The notes: generated by a model not told the origin, from the sequence alone. A stretch of 64,000 nt of DNA from Embleya hyalina (GCF_003967355.1 NZ_BIFH01000026.1:1-64000); one strand, 5' to 3'; counted from the stretch's first letter, positions 1-10,474 are shown. Numbers and translations are program-made.

Positions 1-3000
1 ACCGGCCCGGGGCCCGAGAACATCGGCCGACCGTCGGCGGTACCACCCGAGGAAGCCAACTCGGTGAGGCCGGCCGCGAGTTCACCCGCATCGCGACCAC
101 GGACCACCGCCCGCCGATCGAAGACCGACCGCTCCCGAACCAGCGACCACCCCACGTCGACCGGATCCGCGTCCGGATGCCGCGTCGACCACTCCCGCAG
201 CCGCGCCGCCTGCGCCCGCAGCCCCTCGTCGGTCCTGGCCGACAACACCCACGGCACCAGGCCCGCCACGCCCACCGGCGCGGCCGGGGACGCCACCCGT
301 TCGATCGCCGGCGCCTGTTCGACGATCACGTGCGCGTTCGTCCCGCTGATCCCGAACGACGACACGGCGGCCCGACGCGCCCGGCCGGCCTCGGGCCACG
401 GTCGACGCTCGGCCAACAGTTCGACGTGTCCGGTCGACCAGTCCACGTGCGGCGACGGCGCGTCGACGTGCAGCGTCTCGGGCAGTACGCCGTGCCGCAT
501 CGCCATGATCATCTTGATCAGGCCGGCCACCCCGGCCGCGGCCTGCGTGTGTCCGATGTTGGACTTGATCGAGCCCAGCCACAACGGCCGATCCGCGGGC
601 CGGTCCTGTCCGTACGTGGCCAACAGCGCCTGTGCCTCGATCGGGTCGCCCAGCGTCGTCCCGGTCCCGTGCGCCTCCACCGCGTCCACGTCCGCCGCCG
701 ACAACCCGGCACCGGCCAGCGCCGCCCGGATCACCCGCTCCTGGGACGGTCCGTTCGGCGCGGTCAGCCCGTTCGACGCGCCGTCCTGGTTGATCGCCGA
801 GCCGCGCAGGAGCGCCAGCACGGGATGCCCGTTGCGCCGCGCGTCGGACAGCCGTTCCACCACCAGCAGTCCGACGCCCTCGCCCCATCCCGTACCGTCC
901 GCGCCCGCCGCGAACGACCGGCACCGGCCGTCCGCCGACAGGCCGCGCTGTCGGGAGAACTCGACGAAGACGTTCGGGGTGGACATCACCGTCACCCCAC
1001 CGGCCAGGGCCAGATCGCACTCGCCCGACCGCAGCGCGTTCGCCGCCAGGTGCAGTGCCACCAGGGACGACGAGCAGGCGGTGTCCACGCTGACCGCCGG
1101 CCCCTCCAGGCCCAGCGCGTAGGACACCCTGCCGGTCACCACGCTGCCCACGTTCCCGGCCAGGAGCATGCCCTCGAACCCGTCGGGAGCGCGATGCAGC
1201 CGCGAGGCGTAGTCGTTGTACATCACCCCGGCGAAGACACCCGTGTTGCTCCCGCGCAGTGTCCTCGGATCCAGGCCCGCGTGCTCGAACGCCTCCCACG
1301 CGGTCTCCAGAAGCAGCCGCTGCTGCGGGTCCATGGCCGCCGCCTCACGCGGCGAGATGCCGAAGAACTCGGCGTCGAACTCGCCCGACTCGTAGAGGAA
1401 TCCGCCCCGCCGGGTGTAGATCTTGCCGACCTTGTCCGGGTCGGGGTCGTACAGGTTCGCCAGGTCCCAGCCACGATCCCCGGGGAAGTCGCCGACCGCG
1501 TCCGTGCCGGCCGCGACCAGTCGCCACAGGTCCTCGGGACCGGCCACGCCGCCCGGATACCGGCAGCCGATGCCGACGACCGCGATCGGCTCGTCGACCG
1601 TCGTGGTCGGTCCGGCTGCGGGCGTGATCGGCTCGCTCGGCGCGGCGCCGACCACCTCGCGCGTCATCCGAGCGACCAGGGCCGTTCCGCTGGGGTGGTC
1701 GAAGACCGCGGTCGCGGGCAGCCGCAGGCCGGTGAACGTGTTGATCCGGTTGCGCAGTTCGAGGGCGGTCAGCGAGTCGACGCCCAGTTCGCGGAAGGCG
1801 CGGTCGAGGTCGAGTCGTTCGGGTGTGTCGTGTCCGAGGACGGCGGCGAGTTGCCCGCGCACCAGGTCGGTGATCGCCCGTTCGCGCTGCTCGGCCGGGA
1901 GTTCCCGGATCCGCCGGTTCCACGACGACGTGTCCGTCCGGTCGCCGGAGGCGGCGGCACGCGGCGGCGGGACTCGAACGAGGCCGCGCAGTACGGGGGG
2001 CAGCGCGCCGCTCGCGGCCAGGGCCCGCAGCGCGTTGCGGTCCAGGCGGGCCGGGATCGTGTACGGCCGGTCCCGGTGCAACGCGGCGTCGAACAGGGCG
2101 AGTCCGGTCTCGGTGGGCAGCGCCGCGATCCCGCCCCGGGACATCCGGGCCCGGTCGGTGTGGTCGAGGTGGCGGGTCATCCCGCTGCCCTCGGCCCACA
2201 ACCCCCAGGCCAGCGCGTTGGCGGGCAGCCCGGCGGCGCGGCGGTGTTCGGCGAGGGCGTCCAGGAAGGTATTGGCCGCCGTGTACGCGCCCTGCCCGGC
2301 ATTGCCCGTGATCGCGGTGACGGACGAGAACAGCACGAACGCCGCGGGGTTCGCCGCTCGGGTCAGCTCGTGCAGATGCCAGGCCGCGTCCACCTTGGGG
2401 CGCAGCACCGCGTCGAGCCGATCCGGGGTCAACGACTGCAGCGTCGCGTCGTCGAGCACACCGGCGGCGTGTACGACGATCGTCGGCGGGTGCTCGGCGG
2501 GGATGTCCTCGATCACCCGGCGCAGCGCGGCCCGGTCGGCGACATCGCACGCGGCCACGGTCACCCGGGCGCCGAGCGCGGTGAGTTCGGCGATCGACTC
2601 CTCGGCCCCGGCCGCCTCCCGACCCGTACGTCCGAGCAGGAGCAGGTGCCGGACGCCGTGTTCGGCGACCAGTCGGCGGGCGACCAGCGCCCCCAGGGTG
2701 CCGGTGCCACCGGTGATCAGCGCGGTCCCGTTCGGATCGGGTCGGCGTCGGGCAGCCGGCGACTCGACCGGGTCCGTCGGGTCGACCCGCTCGGCGGGAA
2801 CCATGCGGGGTAGGTGAACCGCCCCGTCCCGCAGGGCGAGTTGAGGTTCACCCGCGACGGCCGCGCCGAGCAGCGCGGAAGCGGAGCGCACCGCGTCGTC
2901 CAGGTCGATCAGCACGAAACGATCGGGGTGTTCGGACTGCGCGGTCCGCAACAGCCCCCACACGGGAGCCGCGGACAGCCCGGGCAGCACGTCCCCGGAC

Positions 3001-6000
3001 CGAGCGGCGACCGCACCACGGGTGACCACGACCAGCCGGGCCGCACTCGACCGCTCACCGGCGAGCCGGCCCCCGACCAGGTCCAACGCCCAACGTGCGC
3101 TGTCGTGCGCGGCGCCCGGGACGTCGTCGTCCGCCCCCGTCGGTACGGCGGCGAACACCACGTCGGGCGTGGGTTCCCCCGTCGCGAGCAGTCGCGCGTC
3201 GAGGTCCGCGAGGCTCGGATACACCTCGCCGCCGCCCACGCCGAGGTCGTCCCCGATGAACGCGTGCCGAAGACCCGGCGGCTGCGCCGGGGTCGGGCCC
3301 ACGATCCAGCGCAGGTCGAACATCGCGTCGTACGGCCCGGGATCCGCCGCGACCGACCCGTGCGCGGGCAGTTCACGCAGGGCGAGCGCGCCGATGGACA
3401 GGACCGGCGCACCGGTGCCGTCGGCAACCGTGAGCTCCGTGGCCCCGTCGCCCGTCGGGCGCAACCGGACCCGAAGCACGTCGGCTCCGGTGGCATACAG
3501 GCGTACGTCCGCCAACGAGAACGGGATACGCGGCGCACCCGTCGGCGCGTCCCGCGACGGGAGCAGCGGATGCAGCGCGGCGTCCAGCAGCGCGGGATGA
3601 ATACCGAACTCGGCGCCTTCCACGTCGGGTTCCCGAAGTGCGTCCGGCAGCCGCACCTCGGCGAACAATTCGCCGGCCGCGCCGCGCCAGGCCTCACGCA
3701 GTCCCCGAAAGGCCGGCCCGTAGCCGTAGCCCAGCCCGGCCAGCACGGGATAGGCGTCGGCGAGATCGAGCACATCGGCACCGGGTGGCGGCCACTCGGT
3801 GAGCCCGCCACCGTCGACCTCCCGCGCCGCGTCACCGAGCACCCCGCCCGCGTGCCGAACCCACGGCTCCCGCTCCGCATCGGCAGCGCCGCCACCCGCG
3901 CGCCGGGAGTGGATGGTGACCATCCGCCGGCCCGCCTCGTCCGCCGGGGCGACGGCAACCCGCAGGTGCACATCGCCGGTCTCCGGCAACGGCAGCGGGG
4001 TCTCCAGGGTCAGTTCCTCGACCTGCGGCACCCCGGCCGATTCCCCGGCCCACAGGGCGAGTTCGAGGAACGCGGTCCCCGGCAGCACCACCGTGTCCAC
4101 GACCGCGTGGTCCGCCAGCCAGGGCAGATCCCGCAGCGAGATCCGACCGGTCGCGATCACCGTGCCGTCGGGCTCGACACCGAGCGCGCCGAGCAGCGGG
4201 TGGGCGATCGGTGTCAGGCCGAGATCGGCCGTACCGTCGGGAGTCGACTCACGCGGGGTCAACCAATAGCGGCGGTGTCGGAACGCGTAGGTGGGCAGGG
4301 CGACCGCCCGCACCCCGGTACCGGCCGGGTCGAACAACGCCTCGGGGTCGGGCCGGGCGCCGTGCGCGACGGCCTCCGCCACCGAGACGAGGAAGCGGCC
4401 CCGGTCGCCGTGGTCGCGGCTCAGCGTGCCGATCGTGGTGCCGCCGCCGCACGCGTCCAACGTTTCCTGGGTGCCGAGCGTGAGCACGGGGTGCGGGCCG
4501 ACCTCCACGAACAGCCGGTGACCGTCCTCGCTCAACGCCCGAACGGCCGCCTCGTACCGCACCGTTCGGCGCAGATTGCGATACCAGTAGTCGGCGTCGA
4601 GGCCGCTCGTGTCGGCCAGGCGAGCGCCGGTCACGGTGGAATAGAAGGGCGTGGACGCGGCTCGCGGCCGCACCTCGGCCAGGTCGGTCAGGAGCCGATC
4701 ACGGATCCCCTCCATGTGCGCGGAGTGCGACGCGTAGTCGACCGGGATCCGCCGGGCCCGCAGGTCGTCCGCCGCGCAACGGCCCAGGAACGCGTCCAGT
4801 GCCTCGGTGTCGCCGCCGACCACGGTGGCGGTGGGCCCGTTGACGGCGGCCACGCCGAGCCGGCCGGCCCAGGGTTCGAGCAGCGCGGCGACCCGGTCGG
4901 CGGGCAGCGGCACCGAGGCCATCCCGCCGCTGCCGGCGGCCGCGACCAGCGCCCGGCTGCGCAGCGCGACCACCTTGGCGGCGTCCGCCAGGGACAGGGC
5001 GCCCGCGACGTACGCGGCGGCGATCTCGCCCTGCGAGTGGCCGACCACGGCCTGCGGTTCGATGCCGATCGAACGCCACAGCGCGGCCAGCGAGACCATC
5101 ACCGCGAACAGCGCCGGTTGTACGACGTCGACGCGCGTCAACGCCGGGGTCCCGGGTTCGCGGAGCACGTCGAGCGGCGACCGGTCGACGTACGGGTCCA
5201 GCGCGTCGGCGCAGGCCCGCATGGAGGCGGCGAACGGCTCGCAGGTGTCCAGGAGTTCCAACGCCATCCCGGACCACTGGGTGCCCTGTCCGGGAAAGAC
5301 GAACACGGTTGCGCCCCGGGCCGCCGCGCCGCCGCGGATCAGCCGGTCGGCGGGTCGACCGGCGGCGAGCGCGGCCAACCCGTGCAGCGCCTCGGCGTGG
5401 GTGCGTGCGGGCACCACGGCGGTGTGCTCGAACCCGGCCCGACCCCGGAGCAGCGAATACCCGACATCGGCCAGGGCCGGAGCGTCCGCCCCCCGCAGCA
5501 GCACCGCGAGCCGTTCCCCCTGCGCCCGCAGCGCGGCCTCGCTCCGCGCGGAAACCACCAGCGGCACGGGGTCGGCGACACCGTCGGCCCCGGGCTCGCC
5601 GGCAAGCCCCGGTGCCTCCTCGCCGGCATCCGCCTCCTCCACGATCACATGCGCGTTCGTCCCGCTGATCCCGAACGACGACACCGCCGCCCGGCGCGGT
5701 CGGTCGTACGCCGGCCAGTCCGTGGTCGTCGTCGGCAGCGTGATCGCCCCGTCCGCCCACCGCACGTGCGGCGACGGTTCGCGCAGGTGCAGCGTCCCGG
5801 GCACCGCGCCGTGCCGCAGGGCCAGCACGGTCTTGATCAGTCCGGCCACACCCGCCGCGGCCTGGGTGTGGCCGATGTTGGATTTCACCGAGCCGAGCAG
5901 CAGCGGCCGATCGGCGGCCCGCTCCCGGCCGTACGTGGCAAGCAGCGCCTGCGCCTCGATCGGGTCGCCCAGCGGTGTCCCGGTGCCGTGCGCCTCGACC

Positions 6001-9000
6001 AGGTCGACGTCGTCCGGACCGAGTCCGGCGGCGGCCAGCGCGTCCCGGATCACCCGTTGCTGGGCGGCCCCGTTGGGCGCGCTGAGCCCGTTGCTGGCCC
6101 CGTCCTGGTTGATCGCCGAGCCGCGGAGCACGGCGAGTACGGGATGGCCGTTGCGGCGCGCGTCGGACAGGCGTTCCAGCAGGAGCACGCCCACGCCCTC
6201 GGCCCAGGCGGTGCCGTCGGCGTCCGCCGAGAACGGCTTGCAACGACCGTCGGGGGCCAGGCCGCGCTGCCGGGCGAACTCGACGAACATGCCGGGGCCG
6301 GCCATCACGGTGGCGCCGCCCGCCAGGGCCAGCGCACACTCCCCGCTCACCAGCGAACGGGCGGCCAGGTGCACCGCGACCAGCGAGGACGAGCAGGCGG
6401 TGTCGACGGTCAGCGCCGGGCCCGACAGGCCGAGCGTGTAGGCGATCCGCCCGGAGGCGACACTCGGCGTGGTGCCGGTCAGCAGGAATCCGGCGTGGGC
6501 GTCGCCGGCTTCGTGCATGCGCGGGCCGTACTCCTGCGCGGTGGCGCCGACGAACACCCCCACCCGCTCGCCGCGCAGCGCGGTCGGGTCGAGTCCCGCG
6601 CGTTCGATCGCCTCCCAGGAGGTCTCCAGGAGCAGCCGCTGCTGCGGGTCCATGGCCAGCGCCTCACGCGGGCCGATCCCGAAGAACTCCGCGTCGAAGT
6701 CGCCCGCGCGGTCCAGGAATCCGCCGGACCGTACATAGCTGGTGCCCGGCCGGTCCGGGTCGTCGTGGTGGAGCCGATCCAGGTCCCAGCCGCGGTCGGT
6801 GGGGAAGGCGGTGATCGCGTCCACGCCGTTCGTGACCAGGTGCCACAGGTCCTCGGGGGTGCGCACCGCGCCGGGCAGCCGGCAGCCCATCGCCACGATG
6901 GCGATCGGTTCGTCGGCACCGGTCGGCCCGGGCGTCGGCCGGGGGCCGGTCGGCGCGGGCGGGTCGAGCGCCCGGGTGCGCAGGTGGTGGGCGAGCGCGG
7001 CGGGTGTGGGGTGGTCGAAGACCGTGGTCGGGGGCAGGTCGAGGCCGGTGTCCCGGGCCAGCCGGGTGATCAGTTCGACGGTGGCGAGCGAGTCCAGGCC
7101 CGATTCGCGGTAGGTGCGGTCGGGTTCGACGGTCGTGCTCGCGCCGGGGCCCAGGACCGCGGTCGCGTGTGCGCGGATCAGGTCGAGCAGGATCCGATGT
7201 TGTTCGGCCGCGGACAGTCCGGCCAGTCGCTCGACCGACGTCGGTGCCCCGGCGGGCGATTCGTCCGGCGCGGCGGTGTCGGCGGCCTCCGTCGGGGCGC
7301 CCGGCCAGTGGCGTGCGCGTCGGAAGGCGTACGTGGGCAGTGCGACCCGGCGTGCCCCACGCCCCTCGAACACCCGCTCCCAGTCCGGGTCCACGCCGTT
7401 CGCGTACAGGCGGGCCACCGCCGTGGTCAACGCGTCCGCCTCGGGGCGGTTGCGGCGCAGTGTCGCAATCGTGGCCACGGTGTCCCGCTCGCCGTCGACC
7501 AGGCAGGTCCGGGCCGCCGCCGACAGGCTGCCGTCCGGGCCGAGTTCGAGCAGTACCGTCGCGCCTTGCGCCCGCAGCCGGCGCACCCCGTCGTGGAAGC
7601 GCACGGTGTGCCGCACGTGGCGGACCCAGTAGTCCGGGGAGCAGGCCTGTTCGGCGGTCAGCGGCAGGCCGGTCAGGTTCGATACGACGGGCAGGGTGGG
7701 CGCCTGAGCGGTCAGTTCGGCCGCCACCTCGGCGAAGGCGTCCGTCATGGCGTCCATGCGCGGTGAGTGGAAGGCGTGCCCGACCCGCAGTCGGGTGGTC
7801 TTGTGGCCCTGTGCCCGCCAACCGGCCGCGACGTCCAGGACCGCGTCCCGGTCGCCGGAGATCACCGTGGCCAGCGGCCCGTTGACGGCCGCGATCGAGA
7901 CCCGGTCGCGGACCGGTTCGAGCGAGGCGAGCACGTCGTCCTCGGCGACCCGCAGCGACACCATCGCCCCGCCGTCCGGCAGTGCCTGCATCAGCCGCCC
8001 CCGGGCCGCGACCAGCGCACACGCGTCGGGCAGGGACCAGACGCCGGCCACATGCGCGGCGCACAGCTCGCCGATCGAGTGGCCGAGCAGCAGGTCCGGG
8101 GTCACCCCCCAGTGCTCGAACAGCCGGTACAGCGCGACCTCGACGGCGAACAGCGCGGGTTGGGTGTACTCGGTGCGGTGCACGAGCGCCGCGTCCGGAC
8201 CGTCGGGCGACGCGAACAACACCTCGCGCAGCGGACGGGGCAGGTGCGGGTCCAGGTGGGCGCAGACGGCGTCGAGGGATGCCGCGAAGACGGCATGGCG
8301 GGCGGACAACTCCCGAGCCATGCCCGGGTATTGGCTGCCCTGGCCGGTGAACAGGAAGGCGGTCCGGCCGGGTTGCGCCTCGGCGCGGACCAGGTGTGGA
8401 TCCACGCCGGTTCCGCGCAACGCGTCGAGCCCGCCGAGGAGTTCGGCGCGGTCGTGGGCGAGTACGACCGCGCGGGCGGCGAACGCGTTCCGGGTGGTGG
8501 CCGCCGAGTAACCGAGGTCGGCCGGTGCCACGTCGGGATGTTCGCGCACGTGATCGTGCCACCGCGCGGCCTGGGCCCGAAGCCCGTTCGCGTCGACGCC
8601 GGAGATCGGCACGGCGACCGGGCCCGAGGGCGCCGAGCCGGTCGCGGGCTCCCCGACCGGCTCCACCCCGGCCGAGGGCACCGAGACGCCTGCGGGCTCC
8701 GCCTCCGAAAGCACCACATGGCAATTGGTCCCACCCATCCCGAACGAACTCACCCCGGCGATCAGGGTTTGGTCCGGGCAGGGCCACTCGCCCTCCGCCG
8801 TCTGCACCCGCAGGCCCAGTTCGTCCAGCGGGATCCGCGGATGGGGTTCGGCGAAGTTCAGGCTGGCCGGGAGCCGCCGGTGTCGGATCGCCAACACCGT
8901 CTTGAGCAGGCCGACGATGCCGGCCGCGCCCTCCAGGTGCCCGACGTTGGTCTTCACCGAACCGACGGCCAGCGGCGGCCGGTTCGCCCGTTCGGTGCCG

Positions 9001-10037
9001 AGCGCCGCACCGAGTGCGGCGGCCTCGATCGGGTCGCCGACGGGGGTGCCGGTGCCGTGCAGTTCGACGTACTGGACGGCGGACGCGGCGACCCCGGCCC
9101 GCCGTCGGGCCAGCCGGATCACCTCCGCCTGGGCCCGGGGGTCGGGCGCGGTCAGCGCCTCGCCGCCCCCGTCGTTGTTCATCGCGCTGCCCCGGATCAC
9201 GCCGTGCACGACGTCGCCGTCGGCCAGCGCCCGGGACAGCGGCTTGAGCACCACCACCGCACCGCCCTCGCCGCGCACGTAGCCGTCGGCCCGGGCGTCG
9301 AAGGTGAAGCAGCGGCCCTGCGGGGAGAGTCCGCCGAACTTGGCCGCGTCGCCGTCGCGGTCGGGAACCAGGTCCAGGTTGACCCCGCCGACCAGGGCCA
9401 GGGTCGACTCGCCGCGGCGCAGGCTCTCGCCGGCCAGGTGTACCGCGACCAGGGACGAGGACTGGGCGGCGTCCACCGTCATGCTGGGGCCGCGCAGACC
9501 GAGGGTGTACGAGACCCGGTTGGCGATCATGCTGCGGTGCAGGCCGGTGGCATGTCGGGGGCCGGGTTCGACGCCGGCGCGGCGCAGCAGGGTGGCGTAG
9601 TCGTCCCAGATCGCGGCGGCGAACACCCCGGTGGCGCTGCCCCGGATCCGGGTCGGCGGGATGCCCGCGTGTTCCAGCGCCTCCCAGCACAGTTCGAGCA
9701 TCAGGCGCTGTTGCGGGTCGATCAGGCCCGCCTCGCCCGGGGTGATGCCGAAGAAGGCGGCGTCGAACCGGTCCACCGCGTCCAGGAATCCGCCTCTTCG
9801 CGGTCGGTCCGCGACTGGGTGGGCGGATCCGCCGGCCGCGCGGCTCGCGTCGTCCGTCGCTCTCGCGTCCCGGCGGTGGCGGGGCACCTCTGTGATCGTG
9901 TCGCGTCCGCTGCTCAGCAGGTCCCAGAACTCGTCGGGGCCGTCGGCGCCGGGGAGCCGGCAGGCCAACCCGACGATGGCCACCGCGTCTTCCGGCGCGG
10001 GGTGAGCGGGATGGGCATCGGTGCTGAACACAGTCAT
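1..10037 (-). CDS. Type I modular polyketide synthase: KSQ loading module, module 1, start of module 2 (3' end outside window)
   Basis: One uninterrupted reading frame gives 3345 residues before the window edge. Order of domains: KSQ (about 15-440; the active-site Cys is Gln192 in a DAAQSSS context), AT (Ser654 in GHSIGE, HAFH at 754, the malonyl signature), ACP (Ser983); module 1 KS (Cys1215 in DTACSSS), AT (Ser1668 in GHSQGE, YASH at 1768, the methylmalonyl signature), DH (His1977, Asp2152), KR (GGTGTLG, LDD motif, Tyr2585, so B-type), ACP (Ser2755); module 2 KS (Cys2988) and the linker to its AT. From family rules the loading module should decarboxylate malonyl to an acetyl starter, and module 1 should add a methylmalonyl unit and reduce and dehydrate it. 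The start was chosen because GGAG lies 6 nt before this ATG; ATGs at 10049 and 10058 are in frame alternatives. The DH motif has Asp where Gly is usual. Confidence 0.97.
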   Translation of the reverse strand, partial: MTVFSTDAHPAHPAPEDAVAIVGLACRLPGADGPDEFWDLLSSGRDTITEVPRHRRDARATDDASRAAGGSAHPVADRPRRGGFLDAVDRFDAAFFGITPGEAGLIDPQQRLMLELCWEALEHAGIPPTRIRGSATGVFAAAIWDDYATLLRRAGVEPGPRHATGLHRSMIANRVSYTLGLRGPSMTVDAAQSSSLVAVHLAGESLRRGESTLALVGGVNLDLVPDRDGDAAKFGGLSPQGRCFTFDARADGYVRGEGGAVVVLKPLSRALADGDVVHGVIRGSAMNNDGGGEALTAPDPRAQAEVIRLARRRAGVAASAVQYVELHGTGTPVGDPIEAAALGAALGTERANRPPLAVGSVKTNVGHLEGAAGIVGLLKTVLAIRHRRLPASLNFAEPHPRIPLDELGLRVQTAEGEWPCPDQTLIAGVSSFGMGGTNCHVVLSEAEPAGVSVPSAGVEPVGEPATGSAPSGPVAVPISGVDANGLRAQAARWHDHVREHPDVAPADLGYSAATTRNAFAARAVVLAHDRAELLGGLDALRGTGVDPHLVRAEAQPGRTAFLFTGQGSQYPGMARELSARHAVFAASLDAVCAHLDPHLPRPLREVLFASPDGPDAALVHRTEYTQPALFAVEVALYRLFEHWGVTPDLLLGHSIGELCAAHVAGVWSLPDACALVAARGRLMQALPDGGAMVSLRVAEDDVLASLEPVRDRVSIAAVNGPLATVISGDRDAVLDVAAGWRAQGHKTTRLRVGHAFHSPRMDAMTDAFAEVAAELTAQAPTLPVVSNLTGLPLTAEQACSPDYWVRHVRHTVRFHDGVRRLRAQGATVLLELGPDGSLSAAARTCLVDGERDTVATIATLRRNRPEADALTTAVARLYANGVDPDWERVFEGRGARRVALPTYAFRRARHWPGAPTEAADTAAPDESPAGAPTSVERLAGLSAAEQHRILLDLIRAHATAVLGPGASTTVEPDRTYRESGLDSLATVELITRLARDTGLDLPPTTVFDHPTPAALAHHLRTRALDPPAPTGPRPTPGPTGADEPIAIVAMGCRLPGAVRTPEDLWHLVTNGVDAITAFPTDRGWDLDRLHHDDPDRPGTSYVRSGGFLDRAGDFDAEFFGIGPREALAMDPQQRLLLETSWEAIERAGLDPTALRGERVGVFVGATAQEYGPRMHEAGDAHAGFLLTGTTPSVASGRIAYTLGLSGPALTVDTACSSSLVAVHLAARSLVSGECALALAGGATVMAGPGMFVEFARQRGLAPDGRCKPFSADADGTAWAEGVGVLLLERLSDARRNGHPVLAVLRGSAINQDGASNGLSAPNGAAQQRVIRDALAAAGLGPDDVDLVEAHGTGTPLGDPIEAQALLATYGRERAADRPLLLGSVKSNIGHTQAAAGVAGLIKTVLALRHGAVPGTLHLREPSPHVRWADGAITLPTTTTDWPAYDRPRRAAVSSFGISGTNAHVIVEEADAGEEAPGLAGEPGADGVADPVPLVVSARSEAALRAQGERLAVLLRGADAPALADVGYSLLRGRAGFEHTAVVPARTHAEALHGLAALAAGRPADRLIRGGAAARGATVFVFPGQGTQWSGMALELLDTCEPFAASMRACADALDPYVDRSPLDVLREPGTPALTRVDVVQPALFAVMVSLAALWRSIGIEPQAVVGHSQGEIAAAYVAGALSLADAAKVVALRSRALVAAAGSGGMASVPLPADRVAALLEPWAGRLGVAAVNGPTATVVGGDTEALDAFLGRCAADDLRARRIPVDYASHSAHMEGIRDRLLTDLAEVRPRAASTPFYSTVTGARLADTSGLDADYWYRNLRRTVRYEAAVRALSEDGHRLFVEVGPHPVLTLGTQETLDACGGGTTIGTLSRDHGDRGRFLVSVAEAVAHGARPDPEALFDPAGTGVRAVALPTYAFRHRRYWLTPRESTPDGTADLGLTPIAHPLLGALGVEPDGTVIATGRISLRDLPWLADHAVVDTVVLPGTAFLELALWAGESAGVPQVEELTLETPLPLPETGDVHLRVAVAPADEAGRRMVTIHSRRAGGGAADAEREPWVRHAGGVLGDAAREVDGGGLTEWPPPGADVLDLADAYPVLAGLGYGYGPAFRGLREAWRGAAGELFAEVRLPDALREPDVEGAEFGIHPALLDAALHPLLPSRDAPTGAPRIPFSLADVRLYATGADVLRVRLRPTGDGATELTVADGTGAPVLSIGALALRELPAHGSVAADPGPYDAMFDLRWIVGPTPAQPPGLRHAFIGDDLGVGGGEVYPSLADLDARLLATGEPTPDVVFAAVPTGADDDVPGAAHDSARWALDLVGGRLAGERSSAARLVVVTRGAVAARSGDVLPGLSAAPVWGLLRTAQSEHPDRFVLIDLDDAVRSASALLGAAVAGEPQLALRDGAVHLPRMVPAERVDPTDPVESPAARRRPDPNGTALITGGTGTLGALVARRLVAEHGVRHLLLLGRTGREAAGAEESIAELTALGARVTVAACDVADRAALRRVIEDIPAEHPPTIVVHAAGVLDDATLQSLTPDRLDAVLRPKVDAAWHLHELTRAANPAAFVLFSSVTAITGNAGQGAYTAANTFLDALAEHRRAAGLPANALAWGLWAEGSGMTRHLDHTDRARMSRGGIAALPTETGLALFDAALHRDRPYTIPARLDRNALRALAASGALPPVLRGLVRVPPPRAAASGDRTDTSSWNRRIRELPAEQRERAITDLVRGQLAAVLGHDTPERLDLDRAFRELGVDSLTALELRNRINTFTGLRLPATAVFDHPSGTALVARMTREVVGAAPSEPITPAAGPTTTVDEPIAVVGIGCRYPGGVAGPEDLWRLVAAGTDAVGDFPGDRGWDLANLYDPDPDKVGKIYTRRGGFLYESGEFDAEFFGISPREAAAMDPQQRLLLETAWEAFEHAGLDPRTLRGSNTGVFAGVMYNDYASRLHRAPDGFEGMLLAGNVGSVVTGRVSYALGLEGPAVSVDTACSSSLVALHLAANALRSGECDLALAGGVTVMSTPNVFVEFSRQRGLSADGRCRSFAAGADGTGWGEGVGLLVVERLSDARRNGHPVLALLRGSAINQDGASNGLTAPNGPSQERVIRAALAGAGLSAADVDAVEAHGTGTTLGDPIEAQALLATYGQDRPADRPLWLGSIKSNIGHTQAAAGVAGLIKMIMAMRHGVLPETLHVDAPSPHVDWSTGHVELLAERRPWPEAGRARRAAVSSFGISGTNAHVIVEQAPAIERVASPAAPVGVAGLVPWVLSARTDEGLRAQAARLREWSTRHPDADPVDVGWSLVRERSVFDRRAVVRGRDAGELAAGLTELASSGGTADGRPMFSGPGP

Positions 10038-10343
10038 TCCGCGCTCCATGAACTGCATACGTTGAGTACACGGGCGAACACAGATCAACACATTGGAGTA
10101 CCGGGTCGATCGCACGCAAGGGGCGAATTCAGGCCCGGTCCGGGCGCTTTCGACCACCCGGTTGAACCGTTCGGGTCACTTGGTGTAGGGCGCGAACGCC
10201 CCGCGCACGCCCGTCCCCGACCTGCGTCGTCGACGCGCGAGGACCCTTGATCCGACGGGCCGCGCACCCGGCTCACACGCCCGCGCGCGTGGGGTCTCGA
10301 CGACCCGTCGAGGGAGTCGAACGTATTTGCTCGCGACGAACGT

Positions 10344-10372
10344 TCACATGTCGCTTACATATCGGTCACATA
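10344..10372. promoter_or_regulatory. Three heptameric direct repeats at 11-bp spacing, SARP-operator-like
   Basis: The heptamers TCACATG, TTACATA and TCACATA begin at 10344, 10355 and 10366. Each pair is separated by a 4-bp spacer (TCGC, TCGG), giving exact 11-bp phasing. Direct heptamers with 11- or 22-bp spacing are the known binding layout of Streptomyces antibiotic regulatory proteins (SARP/AfsR family). The position, about 300 bp upstream of the PKS start, suggests a site for a cluster activator. No regulator gene is visible in the window, so this is inference from pattern and position. Confidence 0.55.
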
Positions 10373-10436
10373 TGCAACAGCACGGGAGCGCATCGATTCG
10401 GACTATTTTTTCTCGCCGGAGTTCATTCGAGCGCAC

Positions 10437-10474
10437 GAGAGGGCGGTGTCGACGCGTGTCGACACCGCCCTCTC
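10437..10474 (-). terminator. Perfect 17-bp hairpin downstream of the cstA-ybdD operon
   Basis: A 17-bp perfect inverted repeat (arms 10437-10453 and 10458-10474) surrounds a GCGT loop, 12 bp past the stop of the ybdD-type gene. There is no U-tract on the minus strand, as is common for actinomycete terminators. Position and stem strength make a transcription terminator the simplest reading. Confidence 0.7.

Noticed and set aside
2814-7766. A very long plus-strand open frame (about 1650 codons) opposite the PKS.
   Set aside because: It is rich in Arg, Gly, Gln and Val with no domain, and it lies antisense to conserved PKS domains in frame on the minus strand. High GC content keeps such frames open.
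6664-10119. A 1151-codon minus-strand open frame overlapping the PKS start.
   Set aside because: It is Arg/Gly/Pro-rich and out of frame with the KSQ, AT and ACP motifs; the PKS frame passes five active-site checks with the same phase.
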